Shown here: positions 11,560 to 22,180 of the stretch, one piece after another | Numbering within the stretch: position 1 is the first letter of the stretch | Layout of the letters: each line of letters starts with the position of its first letter | Source of the DNA: Lolium rigidum | Lineage: Eukaryota; Streptophyta; Magnoliopsida; Poales; Poaceae | Length of the DNA stretch: 64,000 nucleotides | Direction of reading: 5' to 3' | Assembly (NCBI RefSeq): GCF_022539505.1 | Contig: NC_061514.1 | Span: forward strand, 333,667,090 to 333,731,089 | The notes under the pieces: model-generated | The model's database searches: none | Seen by the model: only the letters and a program-made list of their open reading frames with translations | What the model was told of the DNA's origin: nothing | Position numbers and translations under genes: made by a program

Positions 11560-12626
11560 CGGTAACTACCTACTATGTGGTATTTTTCTGCCATTCCAAG
11601 TAAATTGCTTGTGTGCTACCTTTAAAACCTTTCAAAAATTCATTCCTTGTTTTTGCAATACATAGCTCATGGGAAAGTAGCCTAAAAAACTATTGTGGTA
11701 AGGAATATGTCGCTTATGTATCTTAGTTCTTATAAGTTGCTTGTTGAGCGGTAACCATGTTATCTGGGGACGCCATCTAAGCTTGGGGATGCCCAAGGCA
11801 TCCCCTTCTTCATCAACAACTTATCAGGTCACCTCTAGTGAAACTATATTTTTATTCCGTCACATCTTATGTTCTTTACTTGGAGCGTCTGTTTGTTATT
11901 ATTTTTGTTTATGTTTGAATAAAATCGGATCCTAGCAATCCTTGTGTGGGAGAGAGACACGCTCCGCTTTTTCATATGAACACTGGTGTTCTTAGTTCTA
12001 CTTTTAATGTTCATGGCGGAGTTGAAAACCGTTTCGTTGATTGCTATTTGGTTGGAAACAGAAAATGCTTCATGTGGGAAATGGTATATGTCTTGAATAA
12101 TTTGATACTTGGGAATTGTTTTGAGCTCTCATGGATCATGTTTAAGCTCTTGCATCATGTAGTTTAAACCTATTAGTGGAGAACTACTGTAGAGCTTGTT
12201 GAAATTTGGATTGCATGATTGATCTCTCTAAGGTCTAGATATTTTCTGGTAAAAGTGTTTGAGCAACAAGGAGACAGTGTAGAGTCTTATAATGCTTGCA
12301 ATGTGTTCTTATGTAAGTTTTGTTGTACCGGTTCATACTTGTGTTGCTTCAAACAACCTTGCTAGCCCAAAGCCTTGTACTGAGAGGAAATGCTTCTCGT
12401 GCATCCAAAAACCTTAAGCCAAAACTCATGCCATTTTTGTCCACCATAACTACCTACTATGTGGTATTTCTCTGCCATTCCAAAGTAAATTGGTTGTGTG
12501 CTACCTTTAAAAATTGCATTCCTTGTCTTTGCAATACATAGCTCATGGGAAAATAGCTTAAAAACTATTGTGGTATTGAATATGTTGCTTATGTATCTTA
12601 TTTCTTATAAGTTGCTTGTTGAGCGG
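11560..12626 (+). mobile_element. Element B internal region, left part (rearranged)
   Basis: Homologous to the 3' untranslated internal part of elements A and C, but out of order. Bases 11560-11775 match a late part (TACTATGTGGTATTT to GAGCGGTAACCATG). At about 11776 the sequence jumps back to the earlier AAGCTTGGGGATGCCC segment and continues forward to GAGCGG at 12626. There element A was inserted, using AGCGG (12622-12626) as target. No coding capacity is seen. Confidence 0.75.
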
Positions 12627-14105
12627 TGATACGTCTCCAACGTATCTATAATTTCTGATGTTCCATGCCTGTTTTATGACAATACCTACATGTTTTGTTC
12701 ACACTTTATATCGTTTTGATGCGTTTTCCGGAACTAACCTATTGACGAGATGCCGAAGGGCCGATTCTTCGTTTTACTGCTGTTTTTGATTTCAGAAATC
12801 CTACAAAGGAAATATTCTCGGAATCGGACGAAATCAATGCCCAACATCTTATTTTTCCCGGAACCTTCCGGAAAGTCAAAGGGGGACCAGAGGGGAGCCC
12901 TGGGGGCCCCACACGTGTGGGCGGCGCGGCCCAGGGGGGCGCCCCCCTAGTGTGAGGAGGCCCCGTGGCCCCTCCGACTCCGCCTCTTCGCCTATAAGAT
13001 GCCTCCTGACCTAAAACATCGACACGGAAAAGCCACGGTACGAGAAACCTTCCGAGCCGCCGCCATCGCGAAGCCAAGATGCGGGGGACAGGAGTCTCTG
13101 TTCGGCACGCTGCCGGGACGGGGAAGTGCCCCAGGAAGGCATCTCCATCGACACCACCGCCGTCTTCATCAACGCTGCTGTCTCCCATGAGGATGGAGTA
13201 GTTCTCCATCGAGGCTAAGCGCTGTACCGGTAGCTATGTGGTTAATCTCTCTCCTATGTACTTCAATACAATGATCTCATGAGCTGCCTTACATGATTGA
13301 GATTCATATGAGCTTTGTATCACTATTCATCTATGTGTTACTCTAGTGATGTTATTAAAGTACTCTATTCCTCCTTCATGATATAATGGTGACAGTGTGT
13401 GCATCATGTAGTTCTTGGCGTAGGTTATGATTGTAATCTCTTGTAGATTATGGAGTTAACTATTACTATGATAGTATTGATGTGATCTATTCCTCCTTTC
13501 AAAGTGTGATGGTGACAGTGTGCATGCTATGTTAGTACTTGGTATAATTGCAATGATCTATCATGCACTCTAAGGTTATTTAAATATGAACATCGAATGT
13601 TGTGGAGCTTGTTAACTCCGGCATTGAGGTGCTCTTGTAACCCTACACAATTAATGGTGTTCATCATCCAACAAGAGAGTGTAGAGTGGTTTTATTATGT
13701 GATCAATGTTGAGAGTGTCCACTAGTGAAAGTATGATCCCTAGGCCTTGTTTCCAAACATTGAAACTCCGTTTATTTACTGTTCTGTTGCATGTTTACTC
13801 GCTGCCATATTTTATTCAGATTGCTATTACCACTCATATACATCCATATTACTTGTATTTCACTATCTCTTCGCCGAACTAGTGCACCTATACATCCGAC
13901 AAGTGTATTAGGTGTGTTGGGGACACAAGAGACTTCTTGTATCGTGATTGCGGGGTTGCTTGAGAGGGATATCTTTGACCTCTTCCTCCCTGAGTTCGAT
14001 AAACCTTGGGTGATCCACTTAAGGGAAACTTGCTGCTGTTCTACAAACCTCTCGCTCTTGGAGGCCCAACACTGTCTACAAGAATAGAAGCACCCGTAGA
14101 CATCA
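12627..14105 (+). repeat. Element A 5' LTR, 1479 bp
   Basis: Begins with the inverted repeat GATACGTctccaACGTATC and ends CATCA. A likely TATA box, TATAAG at 12993-12998, follows a GC-rich block. Compared with the 3' LTR it retains 35 extra bases just after CACGTGTG (about 12920-12955). The reading frames inside are not genes. Confidence 0.92.
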
Positions 14106-14115
14106 AGCACTTTTC

Positions 14116-14133
14116 TGGCGCCGTTGCCGGGGA
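14116..14133 (+). promoter_or_regulatory. Primer binding site of element A (tRNA-Asp)
   Basis: TGGCGCCGTTGCCGGGGA is complementary to the 3' end of plant tRNA-Asp (known sequence), 10 bases after the LTR. A degenerate second copy, TTTTCTGGTGCCGTTG, follows at about 14180-14195. Confidence 0.9.
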
Positions 14134-14269
14134 GGAAAGGTAAAAGGCACTCATACTCCGGTCCCAGGTAACTAAGTAATTTTCTGGTGCCGTTGTGAGT
14201 GCTCGAAGCTATTTCCTTTAGATCCTGCAATTGCATCTTTTGGTTTCTTGTTTACACTAGTAAGGCATA

Positions 14270-15016
14270 ATGGAAAACAACAATGAGCTTTTTATTCTAT
14301 TTCCTGAGTTAAGACATGGATTGTTTGCTGCGAAAATTAAAAAACCTATGGAATCTTATTTGCATGCTAGTAGAAATGATATTAGTATGAACGCTTTGAA
14401 CACCATTGTTGCTAATGATATGGAAAATTCTAAGCTTGGGGAAGCTGGTTTTGATGAGCATGATATTTTTAGTTCCCCAAGCATTGAGGAGAAAATTTTC
14501 TGTGATGATACTTTGCCTCCTATTTATGATGATTATAATGATAGTGGTCTTTTGGTGCCGCCTACTATGAAGAGTAAATTTTATTATGATTATACTATGC
14601 CTCCTACACTTGATGAGAATAATAATGATAGCTACTTTGTTGAATTTGCTCCCACTACAACTAATAAAATTGATTATGCTTATGTGGAGAGTAATGATAC
14701 TTTTATGCATGTGAATAAGAATGCTTTATGTGATACTTATATTGTTGAGTTTGTTCATGATGCCACTGAAAGTTATTATGAGAGAGGAAAATATGGTTGT
14801 AGAAATTTTCATGTTACTAAAACACCTCTCTATATGCTGAAATTTTTGAAGTTACACTTGCTTTATCTTTCTATGCTTGTTGCATTATGCTTCATGAATT
14901 TGTTTACTTACAAGATTCCTTTTCATAGGAAGTGGGTTAGACTTAAATGTGTTTTGAACTGGCATTTTGATGCTCTCTTTTGCTTCAACTCTTATTTCTT
15001 GCGTGAGCATCATTAA
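14270..15016 (+). CDS. Unknown 248-aa ORF of element A
   Basis: The only sizeable ORF of element A. It opens at ATG 14270 (MENNNELFILFPELRHG) and stops at TAA 15014-15016, uninterrupted. The protein is acidic, with repeated short Asp/Tyr-rich stretches such as PPIYDDYNDSG and PPTLDENNNDS at about residues 80-130. A hydrophobic segment of roughly 20 residues lies near residues 195-215 (LLYLSMLVALCFMNLF), followed by a basic segment. There is no CCHC zinc knuckle, no retropepsin DTGA-type motif and no YADD. It occupies the place where C and the Athila-type element carry gag and protease. Inference: a degenerate or replaced gag-region product, possibly membrane-associated. I recognise it only as a repeat-borne hypothetical protein. 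An antisense frame at 14309-14710 is a shadow. Confidence 0.6.
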   Translation: MENNNELFILFPELRHGLFAAKIKKPMESYLHASRNDISMNALNTIVANDMENSKLGEAGFDEHDIFSSPSIEEKIFCDDTLPPIYDDYNDSGLLVPPTMKSKFYYDYTMPPTLDENNNDSYFVEFAPTTTNKIDYAYVESNDTFMHVNKNALCDTYIVEFVHDATESYYERGKYGCRNFHVTKTPLYMLKFLKLHLLYLSMLVALCFMNLFTYKIPFHRKWVRLKCVLNWHFDALFCFNSYFLREHH

Positions 15017-15058
15017 AATTGTTGAGCCCATCTTAATGGCTATAAAGAAAGAACTTCT

Positions 15059-15072
15059 TGGGAGATAACCCA
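15059..15072 (+). promoter_or_regulatory. Hairpin TGGG-AGATAA-CCCA after the ORF of A
   Basis: A stem TGGG/CCCA encloses the loop AGATAA, 42 bases after the stop codon. Equivalent hairpins with loops AGACAA and AGGCAA follow the coding regions of element C (54753-54768) and the Athila-type element (39326-39343). The role is unknown. Confidence 0.5.
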
Positions 15073-15697
15073 TGTCTTTATTTTGCTACTGATTTGTTGC
15101 GTCTTGGAAGTTGTTACTACTGTAGCAACCTCTCCTTATCTTATTTTATTGCATTGTTGTGCCAAGTAAAGTCTTTGATAGCAAGGTTCATACTAGATTT
15201 GGATTATTGCGCTGAAACAGATTACGTACTGTCACTGAATTTGGGCGGGGTTCTCTGTAGGTAACTCAGAAAAATCTGCCAATTTACGTGCGGGATCCTC
15301 AGATATGTACGCAACTTTCATTCAATTTGAGCATTTTCATCTGAGCAAGTCCAGTGCCTCTAAAAAATTCGTCTTTACGGACTGTTCTGTTTTGACAGAT
15401 TCTGCCTTTTATTTCGCATTGGCTCTTTTGGATGGATTTCTTTGTTCCATTGACTTCCAGTAGCTTTGGGCAATGTCCAGAAGTGTTAAGAATGATTGTG
15501 TCACCTCTGAACATGTGAATTTTTGATTATGCACTAACCCTCTAATGAGTTTGCTTTAAGTTTGGTGTGGAGGAAGTTTTCAAGGGTCAAGAGAGGAGGA
15601 TGATATACTATGATCAAGAAGAGTGAAAGGTCTAAGCTTGGGGATGCCCCCGTGGTTCATCCCTGCATATTTCAAGAAGACTCAAGCATCTAAGCTT

Positions 15698-15718
15698 GGG
15701 GATGCCCAAGGCATCCCC
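15698..15718 (+). promoter_or_regulatory. Perfect hairpin within a polypurine-motif copy, element A
   Basis: GGGGATGCC and GGCATCCCC form a 9-bp perfect stem with loop CAA. The left arm is part of the AAGCTTGGGGATGC motif that also serves as the polypurine tract before the 3' LTR. Identical hairpins occur at 11785-11805 (B) and 55400-55420 (C). Confidence 0.6.
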
Positions 15719-17587
15719 TTCTTCATTAACAATTTATCAGGTTTCTTCTCTTGAAACTATATTTTTATTCGGTCACATCTTATGTGCTTTAGTTGGAGCG
15801 TCTGTTTGTTTTTATTTTCATTTTGTTATTTTCCTTCTCTGAATAAATTCATGCTTGTGTGGGAGAGAGACACGCTCCGCTTGTTCATATGAACACTGGT
15901 GTTCTTAGTTCTATCTTTAATGTTCATGGCGAGTTGAAAACCGTTTCGTTAATTGCTATATGGTTGGAAACGGAAAATGCTTTATGTGGTAATTGGTATA
16001 ATGTCTTGAATAATTTGATACTTGGCAATTGTTGTGCTCATATGGATCATGTTTAAGCTCTTGCATCATGTACTTTGTACCCATTAATGAAGAACTACAT
16101 AGAGCTTGTTAAAATTTGGTTTGCATGATTGTTCTCTAGAGTCTAGATATTTTCTCGGTTAAGGTGTTTGAACAACAAGGAAGACGATGTAAAGTCTTAT
16201 AATGCTTACAATATGTTCATATGTGAGTCTTGCTGCACCGGTTTATACTTGAGTTTGCTTCAAACAACCTTGCTAGCCTAGCCTTGTATTGAGAGAAATT
16301 CTTCTCGTGCATCCAAATCCTTGAGCCAAAAACTATGCCATTTGTGTCCACCATACCTACCTACCACATGGTATTTCTCTGCCATTCCAAAGTAAATTAC
16401 TTGAGTGCTACCTTTAAAATTCTATCCTTTGCCTTTACAATACATAGCTCATGGGAAAATAGCCTTAAAAACTATTGTGGTGAAGAATATGTACTTATGT
16501 ATCTTATTTCTTAATAAGTTGCTTGTTGAGCGGTAACCATGTTTACGGGGATGCCATCAACTTTTACCTTTGTTGAATATCATGTGGGTTGCTATGCATG
16601 TTCGTCTTGTACTGAAGTAAGGGCGATTTTCATGATCAAATGGTTTGAGTATGCATATTGTTAGAGAAGAACATTGGGCCGCTAGCTAAAGCCATGAATC
16701 ATGGTGGAAGTTTCAGTTTGGACACAAATCCTCAATCTCTTATGAGAATATTATCTGTTGTTAAATGCTTATGCATTAAAGAGGAGTCCATTATCATGTT
16801 GTCTATGTTGTCCCGGTATGGATGTCTAAGTTGAGAATAATCAAAAGCGAGAAATCCAATGCGAACTTTCTCCTTAGACCTCATGACAGGCGGCATAGAG
16901 GTACCCCTTTGTGACACTTGGTTGAAACATATGCTATGCAATGATAATCCATGTTAATCCAAGCTAATTAGGACAAGGTGCGAGCACTATTGGTATTCTA
17001 TGCATGAGGCTTGCAACTTATAGGATATCTTATACATAACGCATATGCTTTATTACTACCGTTGACAAAATTGTTTCTATGTTTTCAAAATGAAAAGCTC
17101 TAGCACAAAAATAGTAATCCATGCTTCCCTCTGCGAAGGGCCATTCTTTTACTTTATGTTGAGTCAGTTTACCCACTTCTTTCTATCTTAGAAGCAAACA
17201 CTTGTGTAAACTGTGTGCATTGATTCTTACATGTTTACCTATTGCACTTGTTATATTGCTTTGTGTTGACAATTATCCATGAGATAAACATGTTGATGTT
17301 GAAAGCAACCGCTGAAACGTATATCTTCCTTTGTGTTGCTTCAATGCCTTTTACTTTGAATCTATTGCTTTATGAGTTAACTCTTATGCAAGACTTATTG
17401 ATGCTTGTCTTGAAAGTACTATTCATGAAAAGTCTTTGCTGTATGATTCAGTTGTTTAGTCATTATCTTTACTATCACTTCATTCATCTCATATGCTTTA
17501 CAATAGTATGATCAAGATTATGTAAGTAGCATGTCACTACATAAATTATTCTTTTTATCGTTTACCTACTCGAGGACGAGTAGGAAC

Positions 17588-17603
17588 TAAGCTTGGGGAT
17601 GCT
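17588..17603 (+). promoter_or_regulatory. Polypurine tract region of element A
   Basis: AAGCTTGGGGATGC lies directly before the 3' LTR, in the position where plus-strand DNA synthesis is primed. It is shared with B (ending 20152) and C (ending 57309). Earlier copies of the motif lie at about 15633 and 15692, inside the same element. Confidence 0.75.
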
Positions 17604-19046
17604 TGATACGTCTCCAACGTATCTATAATTTCTGATGTTTCATGCTTGTTTTATGACAATACCTACATGTTTTGTTCACACTTTATATCGTTTTGATGCG
17701 TTTTCCGGAACTAACCTATTGACGAGATGCCGAAGGGCCAGTTGCTGTTTTCTGCTGTTTTTGATTTCAGAAATCCTACAAAGGAAATATTCTCGGAATC
17801 GGACGAAATCAATGCCCAACATCTTATTTTTCCCGGAACCTTCCGGAAAGTCAAAGGGGGACCAGAGGGGAGCCCTGGGGGCCCCACACGTGTGAGGAGG
17901 CCCCGTGGCCCCTCCGACTCCGCCTCTTCGCCTATAAGATGCCTCCTGACCTAAAACATCGACACGGAAAAGCCACGGTACGAGAAACCTTCCAGAGCCG
18001 CCGCCATCGCGAAGCCAAGATCTGGGGGACAGGAGTCTCTGTTCCGGCACGCTGCCGGGACGGGGAAGTGCCCCAGGAAGGCATCTCCATCGACACCACC
18101 GCCATCTTCATCAACGCTGATGTCTCCCATGAGGAGGAGTATTTCTCCATCGAGGCTAAGGGCTGTACCGGTAGCTATGTGGTTAATCTCTCTCCTATGT
18201 ACTTCAATACAATGATCTCATGAGCTGCCTTACATGATTGAGATTCATATGAGCTTTGTATCACTATTCATCTATGTGTTACTCTAGTGATGTTATTAAA
18301 GTACTCTATTCCTCCTTCATGATGTAATGGTGATAGTGTGTGCATCATGTAGTTCTTGGCGTAGGTTATGATTGTAATCTCTTGTAGATTATGGAGTTAA
18401 CTATTACTATGATAGTATTGATGTGATCTATTCCTCCTTTCATAGTGTGATGGTGACGAGTGTGCATGCTATGTTAGTACTTGGTATAATTGCAATGATC
18501 TATCATGCACTCTAAGGTTATTTAAATATGAACATCGAATGTTGTGGAGCTTGTTAACTCCGGCATTGAGGTGCTCTTGTAGCCCTACACAATTAATGGT
18601 GTTCATCATCCAACAAGAGAGTGTAGAGTGGTTTTATTATGTGATCAATGTTGAGAGTGTCCACTAGTGAAAGTATGATCCCTAGGCCTTGTTTCCAAAC
18701 ATTGAAACTCCGTTTATTTACTGTTCTGTTGCATGTTTACTCACTGCCATATTTTATTCAGATTGCTATTACCACTCATATACATCCATATTACTTGTAT
18801 TTCACTATCTCTTCGCCGAACTAGTGCACCTATACATCTGACAAGTGTATTAGGTGTGTTGGGGACACAAGAGACTTCTTATATCGTGATTGCGGGGTTG
18901 CTTGAGAGGGATATCTTTGACCTCTTCCTCCCTGAGTTCGATAAACCTTGGGTGATCCACTTAAGGGAAACTTACTGTTGTTCTACAAACCTCTGCTCTT
19001 GGAGGCCCAACACTGTCTACAAGAATAGAAGCACCCGTAGACATCA
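17604..19046 (+). repeat. Element A 3' LTR, 1443 bp
   Basis: Nearly identical to the 5' LTR except for a 35-bp deletion in the GC-rich block near 17893. The missing segment is bounded by GTGTG repeats in the 5' LTR. TATAAG lies at 17933-17938. It is followed by target duplication AGCGG at 19047-19051. Confidence 0.92.
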
Positions 19047-20152
19047 AGCGGTAACCATGTTTCTGGGGACGCCATCAACTTTTTACACCTTTGTTGAATA
19101 TCATGTGAGTTGCTATGCATGTTCGTCTTGTCTGTAGTAAGGGAGATTTTCCATGATTGAAATGGTTTGAGTATGCATATTGTTAGAGAAGAACATTGGG
19201 TCGCCAACCAAAGCCATGTATCATGGTGGAAGTTTCAGCTTGGACATTTATCCTCAAATCTCTTATGAGAATATTATCTGTTGTTGAATGTTAAAGCATA
19301 AAAGAGGAGTCCATTATCTGTTTTCTATGTTGTCCCGGTATGGATGTCCTCAGTTGAGATCTATCAAAATCGAGAAATCAAATGCGATTTATCTCCTTGG
19401 ACCTTTGTACAGGTGGCATAGAGGTACCCCTTTGTGACACTTGGTTGAAACATATGTAATGCAATGATAATCCATGGAAATCTGAGCTAATTAGGACAAG
19501 GTGCGGGCACTATTAGTATTCGATGCATGAGGCTTGCAACTTATAGGAAGTTTTATACATAACCCATATAAATTATTACTACCGTTGACACAATTGTTTC
19601 CATGTTTTCAAAATAAAAAGCTCTAGCACATGAGTAATCCTTGCTTCCCTCTGCGAAGGGCCTTTCTTTTACTTTATGTTGTGTCAGTTTACCTACTTCT
19701 TTCTATCTTAGAAGCAAACACTTGTGTCAACTTTGTGCACTGATTCTTACATGCTTGCTTATTGCACTCATCATATTACTTTGTGTTGACAATTATCCAT
19801 GAGATATGCATGTTGAAAGTTGAAAGCAATTGCTGAAACTTAAATCTTCCTTTGTGTTGTTTCAAAACCTCTTATTAAGAATCTATTGCTTTATGAGTTA
19901 ACTCTTATGCAAGACTTTTAGATGCTTGTCTTGAAAGTACTATTCATGAAAAGTTTTTGCTATATGATTCAGTTGTTTAGTCATCATCTTTTTGTTAGCA
20001 AACTATAGACCATTGCTTTGAGTCACTTCATTCATCTCATATGCTTTACAATAGTGTTGATCAAGAATATGTTGGTAGCATGTCACTTCAGAAATTATTC
20101 TTGTTATCGTTTACCTACTCGAGGGCGAGTAGGAACTAAGCTTGGGGATGCT
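19047..20152 (+). mobile_element. Element B internal region, right part
   Basis: Continues element B after the insertion of A: GGTAACCATGTTTCTGGGGACGCC onward matches 16533-17603 in A and 56232-57309 in C. It ends in the polypurine motif AAGCTTGGGGATGC. Untranslated, no supported ORF. Confidence 0.85.
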
Positions 20153-20898
20153 TGATACGTCTCCAACGTATCTATAATTTCTTATGTTCCATGCTAGTTT
20201 TATGACAATACCTACATGTTTTGCTCATACTTTATATCATTTTTATGCATTTTCCGGGACTAACCTATTAACAATATGCCGAAGCGCCAGTTCCTGTTTT
20301 CTGCTGTTTTTGGTTTCAGAAATTCTACACAGGAAATATTCTCGGAATTGGACCCCACGAAGACAGAAGTCAATACTTTGTCGAGGTGGACCCAGAGAGC
20401 CAGAGAAGGGCCAGAGGGGGGCCAAGGGGCCCCCACACCATAGGGGGGCGCGGCCCACCCCTCTACCGCGCCACCAGGTGGGGAGGGCACCCTGGGGCCC
20501 CTCCGAGGCCGCCCTTCCGCCTATATATTCTCCCAGATGCGAAAACCCTAAAGGCATCAGTCATATTCCACGAAAAGTTACGTAGCCGCCATCACGAAGC
20601 CAAGTTCGGGGGACAGAAGTCTCTGTTCCGGCACGCCGCCGGGACGGGGAAGTGCCCCCGGAATCCATCTCCATCGACTCTACCGCCATCTTCATCGCCG
20701 TTGCTGTCTCCCATGATGAGGAGGAGTAGTTCTCCCCAGGGCTGAGGGCTCTACCGGTAGCTATGTGGTTCATCTCTCTCTCCCATGGTGTGATCTTTAT
20801 GTGATCATGAGCTTTGTAATCTAGTTGAATATGTAGATGTTACTCTTGTTTATTATGCACTATAGAGGTTACTTTAATATGAACTCCGGAGTCACTCT
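20153..20898 (+). mobile_element. Element B 3' LTR, truncated
   Basis: Starts TGATACGTC after the polypurine tract, like the A LTR, but follows a diverged version and stops after about 746 bp near ACTCCGGAGTCACTCTC. There a reverse-oriented LTR begins. The 5' LTR of B is not identifiable, so B is a broken, older relative of A. Confidence 0.8.
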
Positions 20899-21558
20899 CT
20901 GCTTGTGACGGTAAAGCACACGTCCGTTGGGAACCCCAAGAGGAAGGTATGATGCGTACAGCAGCGAGTTTTCCCTCAGAAACAAACCAAGGTTATCGAA
21001 CCAGTAGGAGATGAAGGCCACGTGAAGGTTGTTGGTGAAGGAGTGTAGTGCGGTGCAACACCAGGGATTCCGGCGCCAACGTGGAACCTGCACAACACAA
21101 TCAAAGTACTTTGCCCCAACTTAACAGTGAGGTTGTCAATCTCACCGGCTTGCTGAAAACAAAGGATTAAACGTATGGTGTGGAGAATGATGTTTGCTTG
21201 CAGAAAACAAAAGAGAACAATGATTGCAGTAGATTGTATTTCAGATGTAAAAGAATGGAACGGGGTCCACAGTTCACTAATGGTGTCTCTCCAATAAGAT
21301 AAATAGCATGTTGGGTGAACAAATTATAGTTGGGCAATTGACAAATAGAGAGAGCATAACAATGCGCATACATATCATGATGACTACTATGAGATTTACT
21401 TAGGGCATTACGACAAAGAACATAGACCGCCATCCAACATGCATCTATGCCTAAAAAGTCCACCTTCGGGTTAGCATCCGCACCCCTTCCAGTATTAAGT
21501 TGCAAACAACAGACAATTGCATTAAGTACTGTGCGTAATGTAAACAATACAAATATCC
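20899..21558 (-). mobile_element. Partial reverse LTR of the C/E type
   Basis: Begins TGCTTGTGACGGTAAAGCAC, the reverse complement of the 3' end of solo LTR E (59331-60929). It matches E back to the AATACAAATATCC region, then stops. About 660 of about 1600 bp remain. The other end is lost where a LINE-like tail begins. Confidence 0.8.
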
Positions 21559-21861
21559 TTGCGGCGGCGGATCTGGATCAAGAATAAGCTGAAGGCTGTT
21601 GTTCATGGCGACCGCGTCGATGGCGGTGGCGGTGCAGGGCGGAGGCTCTGCGGAGCCGAGTGGCGTCGACTTCCCGTCCGTACAGGGGCGTCTCCCGATC
21701 CAAGGCTTTGGGGAGATCGTGCGGTGGCGCGCTGGCGCAACGTTCTCGTTGCCGTCCCAGGTGTTGGGGTTCAGAAGGACCTTATTGTAATTTCTTTTTT
21801 GTTTCTGGACTGTTCTGTAAGAACCGCGGTTTAACATGATCAAAGTTTTCTCGCAAAAAAA
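21559..21861 (+). mobile_element. Probable 3' end of a LINE or retrotransposed transcript
   Basis: A GC-rich stretch followed by a 3'-UTR-like segment (TTTGTTTCTGGACTGTTCTG) and a short A tract at 21855-21861. The overlapping frames at 21559-21834 have no recognisable domain. The identification rests on the tail only. It truncates the reverse LTR on its left. Confidence 0.35.
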
Positions 21862-22180
21862 GTACTCTGCACCCAGGCCCAACAGTCCGACCCATAGTGG
21901 CAGGGTTGTCCGCCAAGACGTAAACGCAGCCCCAATATGCGCTGCGTTTACGTCTGCATGGACGCTACGTGGTTGCGCCGTGTGACCGTGTTGATCGCAT
22001 CCGGGCCCGCTAGGCAGTGGCAAAGGTAAGCTAAACAGTTTCTCATTACTATTGATTGGCCAAAAAGATCATCTTTACAGAGATGGTTAGTCGAGTTAAC
22101 CTAAACCTACGATGGTTGTACCTACTAGTCGTCGCGCAGCCTACTACGATCTGGGTTACTCGCAGTCACGCAACCTACTG

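Larger units (their letters stand above)
12627..19046 (+). mobile_element. Complete LTR retrotransposon A, non-autonomous
   Basis: LTRs at 12627-14105 and 17604-19046 are nearly identical. Both begin TGATACGTC and end CATCA. A perfect 5-bp target duplication AGCGG flanks the element (12622-12626 and 19047-19051). A tRNA-Asp primer binding site follows the left LTR and the polypurine motif AAGCTTGGGGATGC precedes the right one. Only a 248-codon ORF of unknown function lies between; there is no protease, reverse transcriptase, RNase H or integrase. It must have moved with proteins supplied by another element. Its 3' half is shared with element C, whose ORF is Athila-like, so the helper was probably a Ty3/gypsy Athila-type element. 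The close LTR match implies a recent insertion. Confidence 0.93.

Noticed and set aside
14116..14133. tRNA-Asp-like sequence (possible tRNA gene)
   Set aside because: Only 18 bases in antisense match the tRNA 3' end, directly after an LTR. This is a primer binding site; no cloverleaf is present.
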